Below are positions 44,743 through 52,897 of a stretch of 64,000 nt of DNA, piece by piece (the stretch's first letter is position 1; every line of letters starts with the position of its first letter). A program made the position numbers and the translations under genes. Source of the stretch: Marisediminicola senii (GTDB taxonomy: Bacteria > Actinomycetota > Actinomycetes > Actinomycetales > Microbacteriaceae); contig NZ_JAALGE010000001.1 in NCBI RefSeq assembly GCF_011057645.1, forward strand, positions 62,001-126,000, in the 5' to 3' direction. A model generated the notes under the pieces. The model was given only the letters and a program-made list of their open reading frames with translations. It was not told the DNA's origin and searched no databases.

Positions 44743-45465
44743 TCAGCCGCAGTACTCGGCGGGCGTGAGGGGGCTGTCGGAGACGCTGATCACGCGCACT
44801 GCGTCGTCGTCGGGGTTGACCTCGAACGCGATGTAGGTGCCGGCATCGCCCGCGACGGCGTACGTGTTCTCGGTGCCCTCGAACTCGCCCTGCTCGAGCT
44901 CCGGGTAGGCCGCGGTCAGGTCGTCGAGTGACGAGCCGACGCCGATTCCCTCCGCGGTCGCCGGAACCATGGTCGAGTCGCCGGTCCTGCCCACCAGGGT
45001 GACGCTCACGATCGCGCCGTCGACCGACTGCGTGATGAACGAGGCGATACCGGCCGCCTCCGGCGTGAAGTCGCCGACCCCCGGGCAGTTCTCGAGGTCG
45101 ACGTCGTAGACGAACTGCGCCATCCCGGCCCTCGCCGCGTCGAATTCTGCTCCGAGCTGGAGGGGACCGACCCCGGTGAAGTCGATCGTCCACGATGTCG
45201 GGTCGGAGGCGTCGGAGGCGTCGGAGGTGTCGGATGAGTCGACGGGTGCGGCATCGGTGCCGGTTGCGGGTGCGTCGCCGGTGCCGTCGGCAGCGGGGGG
45301 CGCGGTGGCCGTATCGTCCGCTGCGGGCGGTGCCGCCTCGGTGGATGCCGAGGGGATGGGCTTCGCGGCGGGGGTCGGGGCCGCGGCATCCACCGAGCAC
45401 CCTGCCGTAGCGATCACCGTGGCGACGGCGAGGATCGTGAGCGCGGTACGTGACGGTGAGTGCAT
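44743..45465 (-). CDS. Secreted lipoprotein of unknown function
   Basis: A 240-residue protein with a type II signal peptide (lipobox TAGC, Cys about 23), then about 75 residues of Ala/Pro/Thr/Asp/Ser linker and a folded C-terminal domain starting WTIDFTGVGPLQLGAEFDAAR. Two Cys in this domain (ENCPGVG and the end AEYCG) could form a disulfide. I do not recognise the domain. ATG 45465 was chosen by the signal peptide and a GGGGAT site upstream. It stands alone after the ABC exporter. Confidence 0.8.
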   Translation of the reverse strand: MHSPSRTALTILAVATVIATAGCSVDAAAPTPAAKPIPSASTEAAPPAADDTATAPPAADGTGDAPATGTDAAPVDSSDTSDASDASDPTSWTIDFTGVGPLQLGAEFDAARAGMAQFVYDVDLENCPGVGDFTPEAAGIASFITQSVDGAIVSVTLVGRTGDSTMVPATAEGIGVGSSLDDLTAAYPELEQGEFEGTENTYAVAGDAGTYIAFEVNPDDDAVRVISVSDSPLTPAEYCG

Positions 45466-45677
45466 CGGATCCCCTGGCTGGTCGAGGCAGGCGAGCGGCG
45501 TGGTCCCCGCGCCCTCCGTGCCTGTGCACAGCCTAGGGAGCAGGGGTGTGCCGCGGGGGAAGCCGCCCCGTCCCCGGCGCAAAGCGTTACGCAATCCTGA
45601 CAATCAATCGTGTTTTGACGGCGCGTGCCCCGCGGCCCGCGTCGGGAGCCGCCGCCCCCAGGGGTGAGACTGGACTG

Positions 45678-46610
45678 ATGAATGGATCGATGGCGGGCGT
45701 ACTCACGGGCTTCGCGATCATCGGTTCGGTGATCGCCGTCGGCTACGTCGTCGAGCGGCTCGGCATCCTCGGGCCCCGCGCCGGCTTCGTCCTCAATCGC
45801 ATCGTGTTCTTCGTTTTGTCGCCCTGCCTGCTGTTCACCGTGCTGGCCGAGGCCGATGTCACGGTGTTGTTCTCCCGGCTGCTCGTGGTCTCGGCGCTGG
45901 CAGCGCTCTGCTGCTTTGCGCTCTACGCGATCGTCGCGTTCGGCATCTGGCGCCGCCCGGTTCCTGAGGCGCTCATCGGCACGGCCGCGTCGGGCTGGGT
46001 CAACGCCAACAACATCGGCATCCCGGTCGCCGTCTACGTGATCGGCGACCCGGCCTACGTCGCGCCGGTGATCATGTTTCAGCTGATCATCTTCACTCCC
46101 ATCGTCCTCACGATCCTCGACCTGCGCACGAGCGGCACGACGTCGCTCGGCCGTGTGCTCATGCAGCCCATCCGCAACCCGATCATCATCGGGTCGGCGC
46201 TCGGTGCCATCGTGTCGGCCACCGGGCTCGAGATCCCGCAGCCGGTACTCGAGCCGTTCGAGCTGGTCGGCGCCGCGGCCGTGCCCGTCGTGCTCATCGC
46301 GTTCGGAATGTCGCTGCGCGGCCAGCGCGCGCTCGCCCCTGGCTCCGGACGCCGCGACGTTCTCCTCGCCTCCGCCATCAAGATCGCCATCATGCCGCTC
46401 ATCGCGTGGGCGCTCGGCCAGTTCGCGTTCGGCCTCGAGGGCATGCAGCTGTTCGCCGTCGTGGTGATGGCGTCACTGCCCACCGCGCAGAACGTCTTCA
46501 ACTACGCGCAGCGCTACGAGCGCGGCGAGATCGTCGCCCGCGACACCGTGCTCAGCACCACCATCGGATCGCTGCCGGTGCTGCTGGTCGTCGCGGCCTT
46601 CCTGAGCTGA
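45678..46610 (+). CDS. AEC-family (auxin efflux carrier-like) transporter
   Basis: A 310-residue membrane protein with ten hydrophobic segments. Family features are FFVLSPCLLFTVLAEADV in the first half and GWVNANNIGIPVAVYVIG, then NPIIIGSALGAIV and MASLPTAQNVFNYAQRY (the TAQN motif) in the second. Bacterial members move malate, malonate or other organic acids or amino-acid derivatives. ATG 45678 was chosen. The divergent gap to the lipoprotein is about 210 bp, with no clear promoter by eye. Confidence 0.88.
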   Translation: MNGSMAGVLTGFAIIGSVIAVGYVVERLGILGPRAGFVLNRIVFFVLSPCLLFTVLAEADVTVLFSRLLVVSALAALCCFALYAIVAFGIWRRPVPEALIGTAASGWVNANNIGIPVAVYVIGDPAYVAPVIMFQLIIFTPIVLTILDLRTSGTTSLGRVLMQPIRNPIIIGSALGAIVSATGLEIPQPVLEPFELVGAAAVPVVLIAFGMSLRGQRALAPGSGRRDVLLASAIKIAIMPLIAWALGQFAFGLEGMQLFAVVVMASLPTAQNVFNYAQRYERGEIVARDTVLSTTIGSLPVLLVVAAFLS

Positions 46611-46620
46611 GGGCCCCGAC

Positions 46621-47457
46621 CTAGAAGATCATCGGCCGATCGTCGTCGTCATCGATCGCGATATCGAGGTCGACCACCACGGGAACGTGGTCGCTCGGGG
46701 CGTCGCCCTTGCGCTCGTTGCGGTAGATGCCGGCCTCGGTCACGAGCGCGTCGAACGGCGCTGAACCGAGGATGAAGTCGATGCGCATGCCCTCATTGCG
46801 GGGGAATCGCAGCTGCTGGTAGTCCCAGTAGGTGTAGCCCTCGATGTCGCGCGAGCGCAGCGCGTCGACGAGCCCCGCGCTCTCGAACGCGGCGAACGCG
46901 GCCCGCTCAGGCGCACTGACGTGGGTGTGCCCCTCGAAGACCCCGATATCCCAGACGTCCTTGTCGAACGGTGCGATGTTGAAGTCACCCATCAGGGCGA
47001 GCGGCTGCCCTGGCGCCGCGGCCAGCCAGGCGGCGGTCTCCCTCTCGAGGTTCGCCAGCCATTCGAGCTTGTAGGCGTAGTGCGGATCGTCGAGCTCGCG
47101 ACCGTTGGGCACGTAAAGGCTCCACAGCCGCACGCCGTTGACCGTCACCCCCATGGCGCGGGCCTCCACCGGCACCACGCCGTTCGCGTCCGGCTTGCCG
47201 AACCGCGGTGCGCCCTCGAACCCGCGGGTGACGTCGTCCATCGGCAGGCGGCTGGCGAATGCGACGCCGTTCCACTGGTTGAGCCCGTGCATCTCGACCT
47301 CGTACCCGGCTTCGAGGAATTCGTCGAAGGGAAACTGCCCCTCCTTGCACTTGATCTCCTGCATGCCGAGAACGTCGATGTGTTCTCGCACCAACCAGTC
47401 GACGACCCTGCCGACACGAGCTCTGATCGAATTGACGTTCCAGGTGGCGACACGCAT
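46621..47457 (-). CDS. xth: Exodeoxyribonuclease III
   Basis: A 278-residue AP endonuclease/3'-5' exonuclease for base-excision repair. MRVATWNVNSIRARVGRVVDWL with QEIKC gives the metal site. The catalytic set is in LYVPNGRELDDPHYAYKLEW, LMGDFNIAPFDKDVWD and the final SDHVPVV. The ATG is leaderless: TAGCGT lies six bases upstream. A negatively charged tail (DIAIDDDDDRP) follows the domain. Confidence 0.95.
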   Translation of the reverse strand: MRVATWNVNSIRARVGRVVDWLVREHIDVLGMQEIKCKEGQFPFDEFLEAGYEVEMHGLNQWNGVAFASRLPMDDVTRGFEGAPRFGKPDANGVVPVEARAMGVTVNGVRLWSLYVPNGRELDDPHYAYKLEWLANLERETAAWLAAAPGQPLALMGDFNIAPFDKDVWDIGVFEGHTHVSAPERAAFAAFESAGLVDALRSRDIEGYTYWDYQQLRFPRNEGMRIDFILGSAPFDALVTEAGIYRNERKGDAPSDHVPVVVDLDIAIDDDDDRPMIF

Positions 47458-47463
47458 GGTGCA

Positions 47464-47469
47464 ACGCTA
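47464..47469 (-). promoter_or_regulatory. -10 box of the leaderless xth gene
   Basis: TAGCGT on the reverse strand, six bases before the ATG at 47457. Confidence 0.5.
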
Positions 47470-47536
47470 GCAAGTCGGGGTGGGGCGCCCGGTCCACATC
47501 CCCGAACAAAACCCCCCATTCGGGGGCCCGCCCGCG

Positions 47537-47542
47537 TACGGT
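47537..47542 (+). promoter_or_regulatory. -10 box of the Pro-rich membrane protein gene
   Basis: TACGGT is followed by six bases and GTG 47549. This favours 47549 over upstream starts. Confidence 0.45.
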
Positions 47543-47548
47543 GAGACG

Positions 47549-48664
47549 GTGGACCGCAACCCGACCCCCGACGACACCCCCGACGACGCACTCGCCGCCG
47601 CTTTCGGTGACGCTTCCGACGAGCATCCGGCAGGCGAACCGGCTGGCGAATCGGCCGGTGCGCTCGCCGCGCTCCGGCGCCGGTCGCAGCTGCTGCCGAG
47701 CCTCGTGGGGGCCGTCGCGTTGGTCGTCGTCATCGGCGTCGCGACCATCGGACTGACCCGCACCCCGTCGGGCGATGCGCGGTCGATGGATGCCGCGCCC
47801 GCCGCCACCGCGGAGGCAGACGCCGCCGCATCCACCGACACCGCCCCCTTCGACACCGCGGCCGACTCCGCCACCGAGCAACCGGCCGGCGTCGTCGCTC
47901 CCGAGGCGCCGCTCGCCCGCAGCGTCACCGCGCCCGCGCGCCCGCCGCTGCTCGCGGCACCCGTGTCGCCGTTCACCACCCCGCCCGCGGTCGCCGACGG
48001 CACCCAGTCGACCGCGCCGAACCTCGTGGCCCCGAATGCGGCGGCCCCGATCCTCGCGGCGCCGGGGGCGGCATCGCCGGGCACGGGAACCGGCGGGCGC
48101 TCCCCGTGGACCCTGCCGTCGACCTCGCCCACCCTCCCCCCGCTCCTTCCGGTCAGCAGCGCCCCGCCCCGCGACACGACGCCCACGCCCGGCGGTACCA
48201 CTCCGCGGCCGGGCACCGGCGGGGGCGGCGGCAATGGCGGCTCCGGCAATGGCGGGGGCAACAACGGCAACTCGGGCAACGGCGGGGGTAACAACACCCC
48301 TCCGGCGAACCCCAGCACACCGACACCCGCTCCCGCCCAGCCTGCGCCGCCCACGACTCCGCCGGCGACGCCGCCGCCCGCGACGAACCCGCCCGTGACC
48401 ACCCCGCCCGCCCCGGCACCCGAGACGCCTACACCGGCCCCCGAGCCGGAACCGGCACCCGCGCCAGAACCCGAGCCGGAGCCAGAACCCGCGCCGCCCG
48501 CGGACCCGGCCCCCGAGCCCATTCCCCTGCCCGACCCCGCCGCACCGGTCGACGACCCCGCGGCGGGATCGCAGCAGAGGCAGCAGCCGCGGCTCGGCGA
48601 CCCCAACCTGCGCGACGCGCTCGAGGACGTCATCATCCCGGGGCTCGAACGCATCTGGCCCTAG
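47549..48664 (+). CDS. Single-pass membrane protein with Pro/Gly/Asn-rich extracellular region
   Basis: A 371-residue protein I do not recognise. An acidic cytosolic part (1-45) is followed by one helix (about 54-72), then about 280 residues of low complexity: Ala/Pro/Thr, a Gly/Asn run (GGSGNGGGNNGNSGNGGG), and Pro-Glu repeats (PEPEPAPAPEPEPEPEP). The last 25 residues, DPNLRDALEDVIIPGLERIW, look folded. It may be a wall-spanning stalk. The start at 47549 was chosen by the leaderless rule; an in-frame ORF opens 23 codons earlier. Confidence 0.65.
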   Translation: MDRNPTPDDTPDDALAAAFGDASDEHPAGEPAGESAGALAALRRRSQLLPSLVGAVALVVVIGVATIGLTRTPSGDARSMDAAPAATAEADAAASTDTAPFDTAADSATEQPAGVVAPEAPLARSVTAPARPPLLAAPVSPFTTPPAVADGTQSTAPNLVAPNAAAPILAAPGAASPGTGTGGRSPWTLPSTSPTLPPLLPVSSAPPRDTTPTPGGTTPRPGTGGGGGNGGSGNGGGNNGNSGNGGGNNTPPANPSTPTPAPAQPAPPTTPPATPPPATNPPVTTPPAPAPETPTPAPEPEPAPAPEPEPEPEPAPPADPAPEPIPLPDPAAPVDDPAAGSQQRQQPRLGDPNLRDALEDVIIPGLERIWP

Positions 48665-48743
48665 GCCTGACCCTGGGCCGCGGCAACCGTCAGGCGGCCG
48701 AACGAGGGCCAGCGAGCCAGTCGCCGCCCCGTATTCGCTGGCC

Positions 48744-48749
48744 TACAGT
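48744..48749 (+). promoter_or_regulatory. -10 box of the leaderless pyrE gene
   Basis: TACAGT is followed by seven bases and GTG 48757. Confidence 0.5.
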
Positions 48750-48756
48750 GAATGAC

Positions 48757-49308
48757 GTGACCGACGCCCGCAGCCAGCTCATCCAGTACATCTCCGACGA
48801 CGCCGTCTTTCACGGTGACTTCGTCCTGACGAGCGGCAAGAAGGCCACCTACTACGTCGACCTGCGCAAGGTCAGCCTCGACCACCGCGTCGCCCCGCTC
48901 ATCGGGCAGGTCATGCTCGACCTCATCGCCGAGGTTCCCGACGTCGTCGCCGTCGGCGGAATGACCATGGGAGCAGACCCCGTCGCCGCCGCGGTGCTGC
49001 ACCAGGGCGCCGCACGCGGACTCTCCTACGACGCGTTCGTCGTGCGCAAGGAGCCCAAGGACCACGGGCGCGGCAAGCAGGTGGAGGGCCCCGACCTCGA
49101 GGGCAAGCGCGTCATCGTGCTCGAAGACACCTCGACCACCGGTGGCTCCCCGCTTGCGGCCATCGCCGCACTCGAGCGCATCGGGGCGATCGTCGCCGCG
49201 GTCGCCGTCGTCGTCGACCGCGACACCGGGGCCAAAGAGGTCATCGAATCCGCGGGATACCCGTACTTCTCGGCGATCGGGCTCGCCGACCTCGGGCTGC
49301 TCCCGTGA
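48757..49308 (+). CDS. pyrE: Orotate phosphoribosyltransferase
   Basis: A 183-residue cytosolic enzyme joining orotate and PRPP to OMP in pyrimidine synthesis. FVLTSGKKATYYVDLRKVSL is the orotate-binding start, VVAVGGMTMGADPVAAAV the middle, and VIVLEDTSTTGGSPLAAI the PRPP loop (about 120-137). GTG 48757 was preferred to an in-frame GTG at 48748 because of the leaderless promoter spacing. The stop overlaps the next gene's start (GTGA). Confidence 0.93.
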   Translation: MTDARSQLIQYISDDAVFHGDFVLTSGKKATYYVDLRKVSLDHRVAPLIGQVMLDLIAEVPDVVAVGGMTMGADPVAAAVLHQGAARGLSYDAFVVRKEPKDHGRGKQVEGPDLEGKRVIVLEDTSTTGGSPLAAIAALERIGAIVAAVAVVVDRDTGAKEVIESAGYPYFSAIGLADLGLLP

Positions 49309-50081
49309 CGCCAGGCGGCACGGAGCCAGAAGCAGCGCAGCCGGAACGTACGGAGCAGCGCGACGGGGCCGAAGTCCTCGACGAGACCGACGAGATTGAC
49401 GAGACCGACGAGCTCGTCGAAGCGGACCCGGCTGCCTGGGTCGAAGCGCAGTTCGACGGCCCATACGACGCGTCGGATGGAGTCGAACCTGCTGATGTCG
49501 AGCCTGCTGGCGTCGAGCCTGCTGGCGTCGAGTCGGCTGACGTCGAGCCTGCTGGCGACGGCCCCGCTCACGTCGCAGCGACCGACGTACCCGAGCCCGA
49601 AGCATCCACGCCCGAACGTCCTGCGCCGGGTGACCGGCTGCCAGCGCTCCGTCCGTCGTGGAATGACGCGCCCGCCCAGTCGGCAGCCGCGACCGCAGCC
49701 GCAGCCGTGACTCCGTCCAGCGCGGTCTCCGACGACGTCTTCGCTGCTGCCTCCCCGCGCCGGGCCGCGCGCGAGGCCGCGGCCCGGCAGGCCCCCATCT
49801 CGCTGCCGCCGGAACTCGCCGTCGCCCCCGACCTCACGACGGAGGGCCTGCCCGTCATGCTGCCCGCGCCCGTCGACCGCCCCTCGGGCACGGCGACAGG
49901 CACCGGGCCGCTGTCGTCGATGCCCCAGGGCCAGCGTCGAGCCATAGTCGCGCTGATCGTGGTCGTCGCGCTCGCGGTGGTCGTGCTGATGGTCATCCTG
50001 GGCGCACGCGCGGTCGCGACCCTGGGTGCACCCCAGGCGGCTACGGCGCCGGCCGCCGCTCAGTCGATGTCGGCTGTGTAG
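49305..50081 (+). CDS. Acidic low-complexity protein with C-terminal membrane helix
   Basis: A 258-residue protein with no recognised domain. The N-terminal half is very acidic (LDETDEIDETDELVEADP) and contains five pentapeptides of the VEPAG/VEPAD type (about 60-84). One helix near the end (about 213-237) would anchor it, with most of the chain on the N-terminal side. It is coupled to pyrE by GTGA, and its 3' end overlaps a convergent phosphatase gene by 22 bp. Function unknown. Confidence 0.65.
   Translation: MTPGGTEPEAAQPERTEQRDGAEVLDETDEIDETDELVEADPAAWVEAQFDGPYDASDGVEPADVEPAGVEPAGVESADVEPAGDGPAHVAATDVPEPEASTPERPAPGDRLPALRPSWNDAPAQSAAATAAAAVTPSSAVSDDVFAAASPRRAAREAAARQAPISLPPELAVAPDLTTEGLPVMLPAPVDRPSGTATGTGPLSSMPQGQRRAIVALIVVVALAVVVLMVILGARAVATLGAPQAATAPAAAQSMSAV
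49482..49556 (+). repeat. 15-bp in-frame tandem repeat, five units
   Basis: Five 15-bp units of GTCGAGCCTGCTGGC type start at 49482, 49497, 49512, 49527 and 49542. Two are identical neighbours. They encode VEPAD, VEPAG, VEPAG, VESAD and VEPAG. Confidence 0.85.
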
Positions 50082-50860
50082 GGCTCGGTGTCCACCAGCT
50101 CGACGACCCCGCCGAGCACCTCGTCCGGCCGGAACGGGTAGCGCTCGATCTCGGCGTTGTCGCTGATGCCCGTGAGCACGAGGATCGTGTGCAGCCCGGC
50201 CTCGATGCCCGCGATGATGTCGGTGTCCATCCGGTCGCCGATCATGGCGGTGTTCTCGGAGTGCGCTCCGATCTTGTTCATCGCCGACCGGAACATCATC
50301 GGGTTGGGCTTGCCCACGATGTAGGGCTCACGTCCGGTGGCCTTCGTGATGAGGGCCGCGACGGCACCGGTGGCCGGCATCGGTCCGTCGGCGCTCGGGC
50401 CCGTGGCATCCGGATTCGTGACGATGAACCGCGACCCGGCACCGATCAGGCGGATGGCCTTGGTGATCGCGTCGAAGGAGTAGTTGCGGGTCTCGCCGAC
50501 CACCACGTAGTCGGGGTCGCTCTCGGTCATGATGAAGCCCGCCTCGTGCAGAGCCGTGGTGATGCCGGCCTCGCCGATGACGAAAGCCGAGCCGCCTGGC
50601 ATCTGCGACCGGAGGAAGTCGGCGGTCGCGAGCGCGGAGGTCCAGAGGAATTCCTCCGGCACGTCGAGGCCCGATGACCGCAGCCGCGCGCTCAGATCGC
50701 GCGGGGTGAAGATCGAATTGTTGGTGAGGACGAGGAAGGGATTGCCCTTGTCTCGCCACTGCCGCAGCAGGTCGGCGGCGCCGGGGAGGGCCTTGTTCTC
50801 GTGCACGAGAACGCCGTCCATGTCGGTCAGCCAGCATTCGATTTCGTCGCGGTTGCCCAT
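50060..50860 (-). CDS. HAD-IIA (NagD-like) phosphatase
   Basis: A 266-residue HAD phosphatase with C2a cap. Motif I is CWLTDMDGVLVHEN (Asp about 13), motif II LVLTNNSIF (Thr/Asn), Lys in IVGKPNPMMF, motif IV MIGDRMDTDIIAGIEAGL. NagD relatives act on sugar or nucleotide phosphates. The ATG is leaderless (TACTAT, six bases upstream). It overlaps the convergent membrane protein gene at its 3' end. Confidence 0.9.
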   Translation of the reverse strand: MGNRDEIECWLTDMDGVLVHENKALPGAADLLRQWRDKGNPFLVLTNNSIFTPRDLSARLRSSGLDVPEEFLWTSALATADFLRSQMPGGSAFVIGEAGITTALHEAGFIMTESDPDYVVVGETRNYSFDAITKAIRLIGAGSRFIVTNPDATGPSADGPMPATGAVAALITKATGREPYIVGKPNPMMFRSAMNKIGAHSENTAMIGDRMDTDIIAGIEAGLHTILVLTGISDNAEIERYPFRPDEVLGGVVELVDTEPYTADID

Positions 50861-50866
50861 GCCGTC

Positions 50867-50872
50867 ATAGTA
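50867..50872 (-). promoter_or_regulatory. -10 box of the leaderless NagD-like gene
   Basis: TACTAT on the reverse strand, six bases before the ATG at 50860. Confidence 0.55.
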
Positions 50873-50899
50873 CCGAGCCGACCCAGCGAGCGGTGGGTC

Positions 50900-50905
50900 T
50901 AGCCT
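50900..50905 (+). promoter_or_regulatory. -10 box of the leaderless SpoU gene
   Basis: TAGCCT is followed by seven bases and GTG 50913. Confidence 0.5.
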
Positions 50906-50912
50906 TGCATCT

Positions 50913-51560
50913 GTGCCAGACGAGACCGCGACCAACCCGTCGGTCGAGCTGACCACGAACGGCGTCGGGCCGTGGGTGGGCGAGTTGCCGGACGATCCGC
51001 ACTTCGACCCCGAGCTGCTCGCCCGCGGGGATTCGCGCAACGTGATCGACCGGTATCGCTACTGGCGCATGGACGCCATCGTCGCCGATCTCGACCAGCA
51101 CCGGCATCCATTCCACGTCGCCATCGAGAACTGGCAGCACGACATGAACATCGGGTCGATCGTGCGCAGCGCCAACGCGTTCGCCGCCGACACCGTGCAC
51201 ATCATCGGCCGCCGCCGCTGGAACAAGCGCGGCGCAATGGTCACAGACCGCTACCAGCACGTGCTGCACCACGACACCGTCGAGTCATTCGCGGCATGGG
51301 CGATGGATGCCGCGCTGCCCGTCATCGCGATCGACAATGTTCCGGGCTCGGTCATCATCGAGACGTTCCCGTTTCCGCAGCGATGCGTGCTGCTCTTCGG
51401 CCAGGAGGGGCCGGGGCTGTCGGCGGAGGCGATCGCCGCGGCATCCGCCATCGTCGAGATCAGCCAGTTCGGATCGACCCGCAGCATCAACGCATCGGCA
51501 GCCGCGGCCGTCACGATGCATGCCTGGGTCACCCAGCACGTCGACTTCTCGCGACAGTGA
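50913..51560 (+). CDS. SpoU/TrmH-family RNA 2'-O-methyltransferase
   Basis: A 215-residue SPOUT-fold enzyme. Motif 1 is NIGSIVRSANAF (about 79-90), motif 2 LLFGQEGPGLSAEA (about 162-175), motif 3 EISQFGSTRSINASAAAAVT, which forms the trefoil knot. It methylates a ribose in tRNA or rRNA. The first 60 residues are an extension with RNVIDRYRYW. Target unknown. The next gene (DUF3151) follows after 48 bp. Confidence 0.9.
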   Translation: MPDETATNPSVELTTNGVGPWVGELPDDPHFDPELLARGDSRNVIDRYRYWRMDAIVADLDQHRHPFHVAIENWQHDMNIGSIVRSANAFAADTVHIIGRRRWNKRGAMVTDRYQHVLHHDTVESFAAWAMDAALPVIAIDNVPGSVIIETFPFPQRCVLLFGQEGPGLSAEAIAAASAIVEISQFGSTRSINASAAAAVTMHAWVTQHVDFSRQ

Positions 51561-51596
51561 CGTGCAGCGCACCTGACCGCTGTCGGGCGACGGGCG

Positions 51597-51602
51597 TAGC
51601 GT
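51597..51602 (+). promoter_or_regulatory. -10 box of the leaderless DUF3151 gene
   Basis: TAGCGT is followed by six bases and ATG 51609. Confidence 0.5.
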
Positions 51603-51608
51603 TGGGGC

Positions 51609-52025
51609 ATGACCAACAACCTCCTCGGGCCTGACCCGACACTGCTCGCGGCCGAACCCGACGTACTCGCCGACGTCGCCAACTCCGGGCTCGACGCCTC
51701 CGACGTCGTCATCGCCCACCCCTCGTCGCCCCTCGCCTGGGCACTGCTCTCGAACAACGCCTTCAACGCGGGAAAGACACTGGAGTCGTACGCGTTCGCC
51801 AGGGTCGGCTACCACCGCGGCCTGGATGCCCTGCGCAAGGCCGGTTGGAAGGGACACGGCCCCGTTCCGTGGTCGCACGCCCCGAACCGCGGGGTGCTGC
51901 GCGCGTTCTACGCGCTGCGTCGCGCGGCCGAGGCGATCGGCGAGACCAGCGAGGTCGAACGACTCGGGCAGCTGCTCGACGATTCGGACCCGACCGCGGC
52001 GCTGTCCATCGAAGAACACCACTGA
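51609..52025 (+). CDS. DUF3151 protein
   Basis: A 138-residue soluble helical protein found across actinobacteria, of unknown function. Typical segments are ANSGLDASDVVIAHPSSPLA, ESYAFARVGYHRGLDALRKA and VPWSHAPNRGVLRAFYALRR. Its helical-repeat look suggests a TPR-like scaffold. It stands after the SpoU gene, a pairing I recall as frequent in this phylum. Confidence 0.85.
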   Translation: MTNNLLGPDPTLLAAEPDVLADVANSGLDASDVVIAHPSSPLAWALLSNNAFNAGKTLESYAFARVGYHRGLDALRKAGWKGHGPVPWSHAPNRGVLRAFYALRRAAEAIGETSEVERLGQLLDDSDPTAALSIEEHH

Positions 52026-52043
52026 GTCCTGCGCGCGCGACTA

Positions 52044-52070
52044 ACGCGGCTGACGCGGCTGACGCGGCTC
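52044..52070. repeat. 9-bp tandem repeat, three units
   Basis: Three copies of ACGCGGCTG (the last ends in C) lie between the convergent DUF3151 and TetR stops. Confidence 0.6.
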
Positions 52071-52701
52071 AGCGGGCCGCCGGGGCGAGTTCGGCGTGCA
52101 CGCGGGGAACGTAGGCCGCGGCATCCACGTATGACAGCCCGGCGGTCGAGAGCGCCGCGATGATGACGAGGCGGTCGCCCTCCTCGGCGTCGAGGCCGGT
52201 GCGGGTCGCCTCGTCGAGCACGCTCAGCACCGCGCCCTCGATCAGCCGGGCGAGCGTCGCGGCTGACACGTCGGACCGCATCGTGCCGCCCTGGATTCCG
52301 TAGTGCGTGATGTGCTCGAGCAGGTCGCGCAGCGGGCGCAGGATCTCGTCGATGCGGGCCCGGTACGGCCCGCGCACGGCGAGCTGCGCGCGCGCCCGCA
52401 CCTGGGACACCTGGCCCCACAGCGACGACGCGATGGTCGCGATGGCGAGCAGCGGATCGGAGTCGTCGACCGGCTGCAGGGTCGCCGTGACCCGGGAGGC
52501 ACCGGCAGCGAGGGCCTCCTCGACGAGCTCGTCGCGGGAGGTGAAGTGCCCGTAGACGGCGCGGCGGGTGAGGCCTGCCTCGGCGGCGATGGCGTCGAGC
52601 GGGGCATCCGGGTCGACGGTCAGCACGCGCAGGGCGGCATCGAGCAGCAAGGCGCGATTCTCGCGGGCATCGCGGCGGGGGAGGCGCGGAGTCGAAGACA
52701 T
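52069..52701 (-). CDS. TetR-family regulator with visible operator
   Basis: A 210-residue repressor with helix-turn-helix [30 protein letters not shown] (about 36-65, written here in part) and an all-helical ligand domain. ATG 52701 is leaderless (TATTCT six bases upstream). A 26-bp dyad just beyond that -10 is probably its own operator. No efflux gene is adjacent: purA lies on the other side, so it may act only on itself and on distant targets. Confidence 0.87.
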   Translation of the reverse strand: MSSTPRLPRRDARENRALLLDAALRVLTVDPDAPLDAIAAEAGLTRRAVYGHFTSRDELVEEALAAGASRVTATLQPVDDSDPLLAIATIASSLWGQVSQVRARAQLAVRGPYRARIDEILRPLRDLLEHITHYGIQGGTMRSDVSAATLARLIEGAVLSVLDEATRTGLDAEEGDRLVIIAALSTAGLSYVDAAAYVPRVHAELAPAAR

Positions 52702-52707
52702 CCGAAA

Positions 52708-52713
52708 AGAATA
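52708..52713 (-). promoter_or_regulatory. -10 box of the leaderless TetR gene
   Basis: TATTCT on the reverse strand, six bases before the ATG at 52701. The close-by operator lies in the -35 region. Confidence 0.55.
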
Positions 52714-52714
52714 C

Positions 52715-52740
52715 GAACGTGCACAGGGTTGTGCAAGTTC
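52715..52740. promoter_or_regulatory. Operator of the TetR regulator
   Basis: A 26-bp dyad with arms GAACGTGCACA and TGTGCAAGTTC (10 of 11 pairs) around a central GGGT. It covers the -35 region of the TetR promoter. Confidence 0.7.
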
Positions 52741-52854
52741 AGTAAGGGAGAGACGTCGGGCCCGCCTACGCAGCACGCCCTCCGCCGTGCGCCCTCCACA
52801 GTGCGCCATACACAGTGCGGGCGCGGCCAACGCGGGCCGGGTGTCGCCGCCCGA

Positions 52855-52860
52855 TAGAAT
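52855..52860 (+). promoter_or_regulatory. -10 box of purA
   Basis: TAGAAT lies 37 bp before the purA GTG. With GAAGGAG at 52884-52890 this gene has a conventional leader. Confidence 0.5.
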
Positions 52861-52897
52861 TACGCGTACCCCTTTCGCAAACCGAAGGAGCGGCCCC

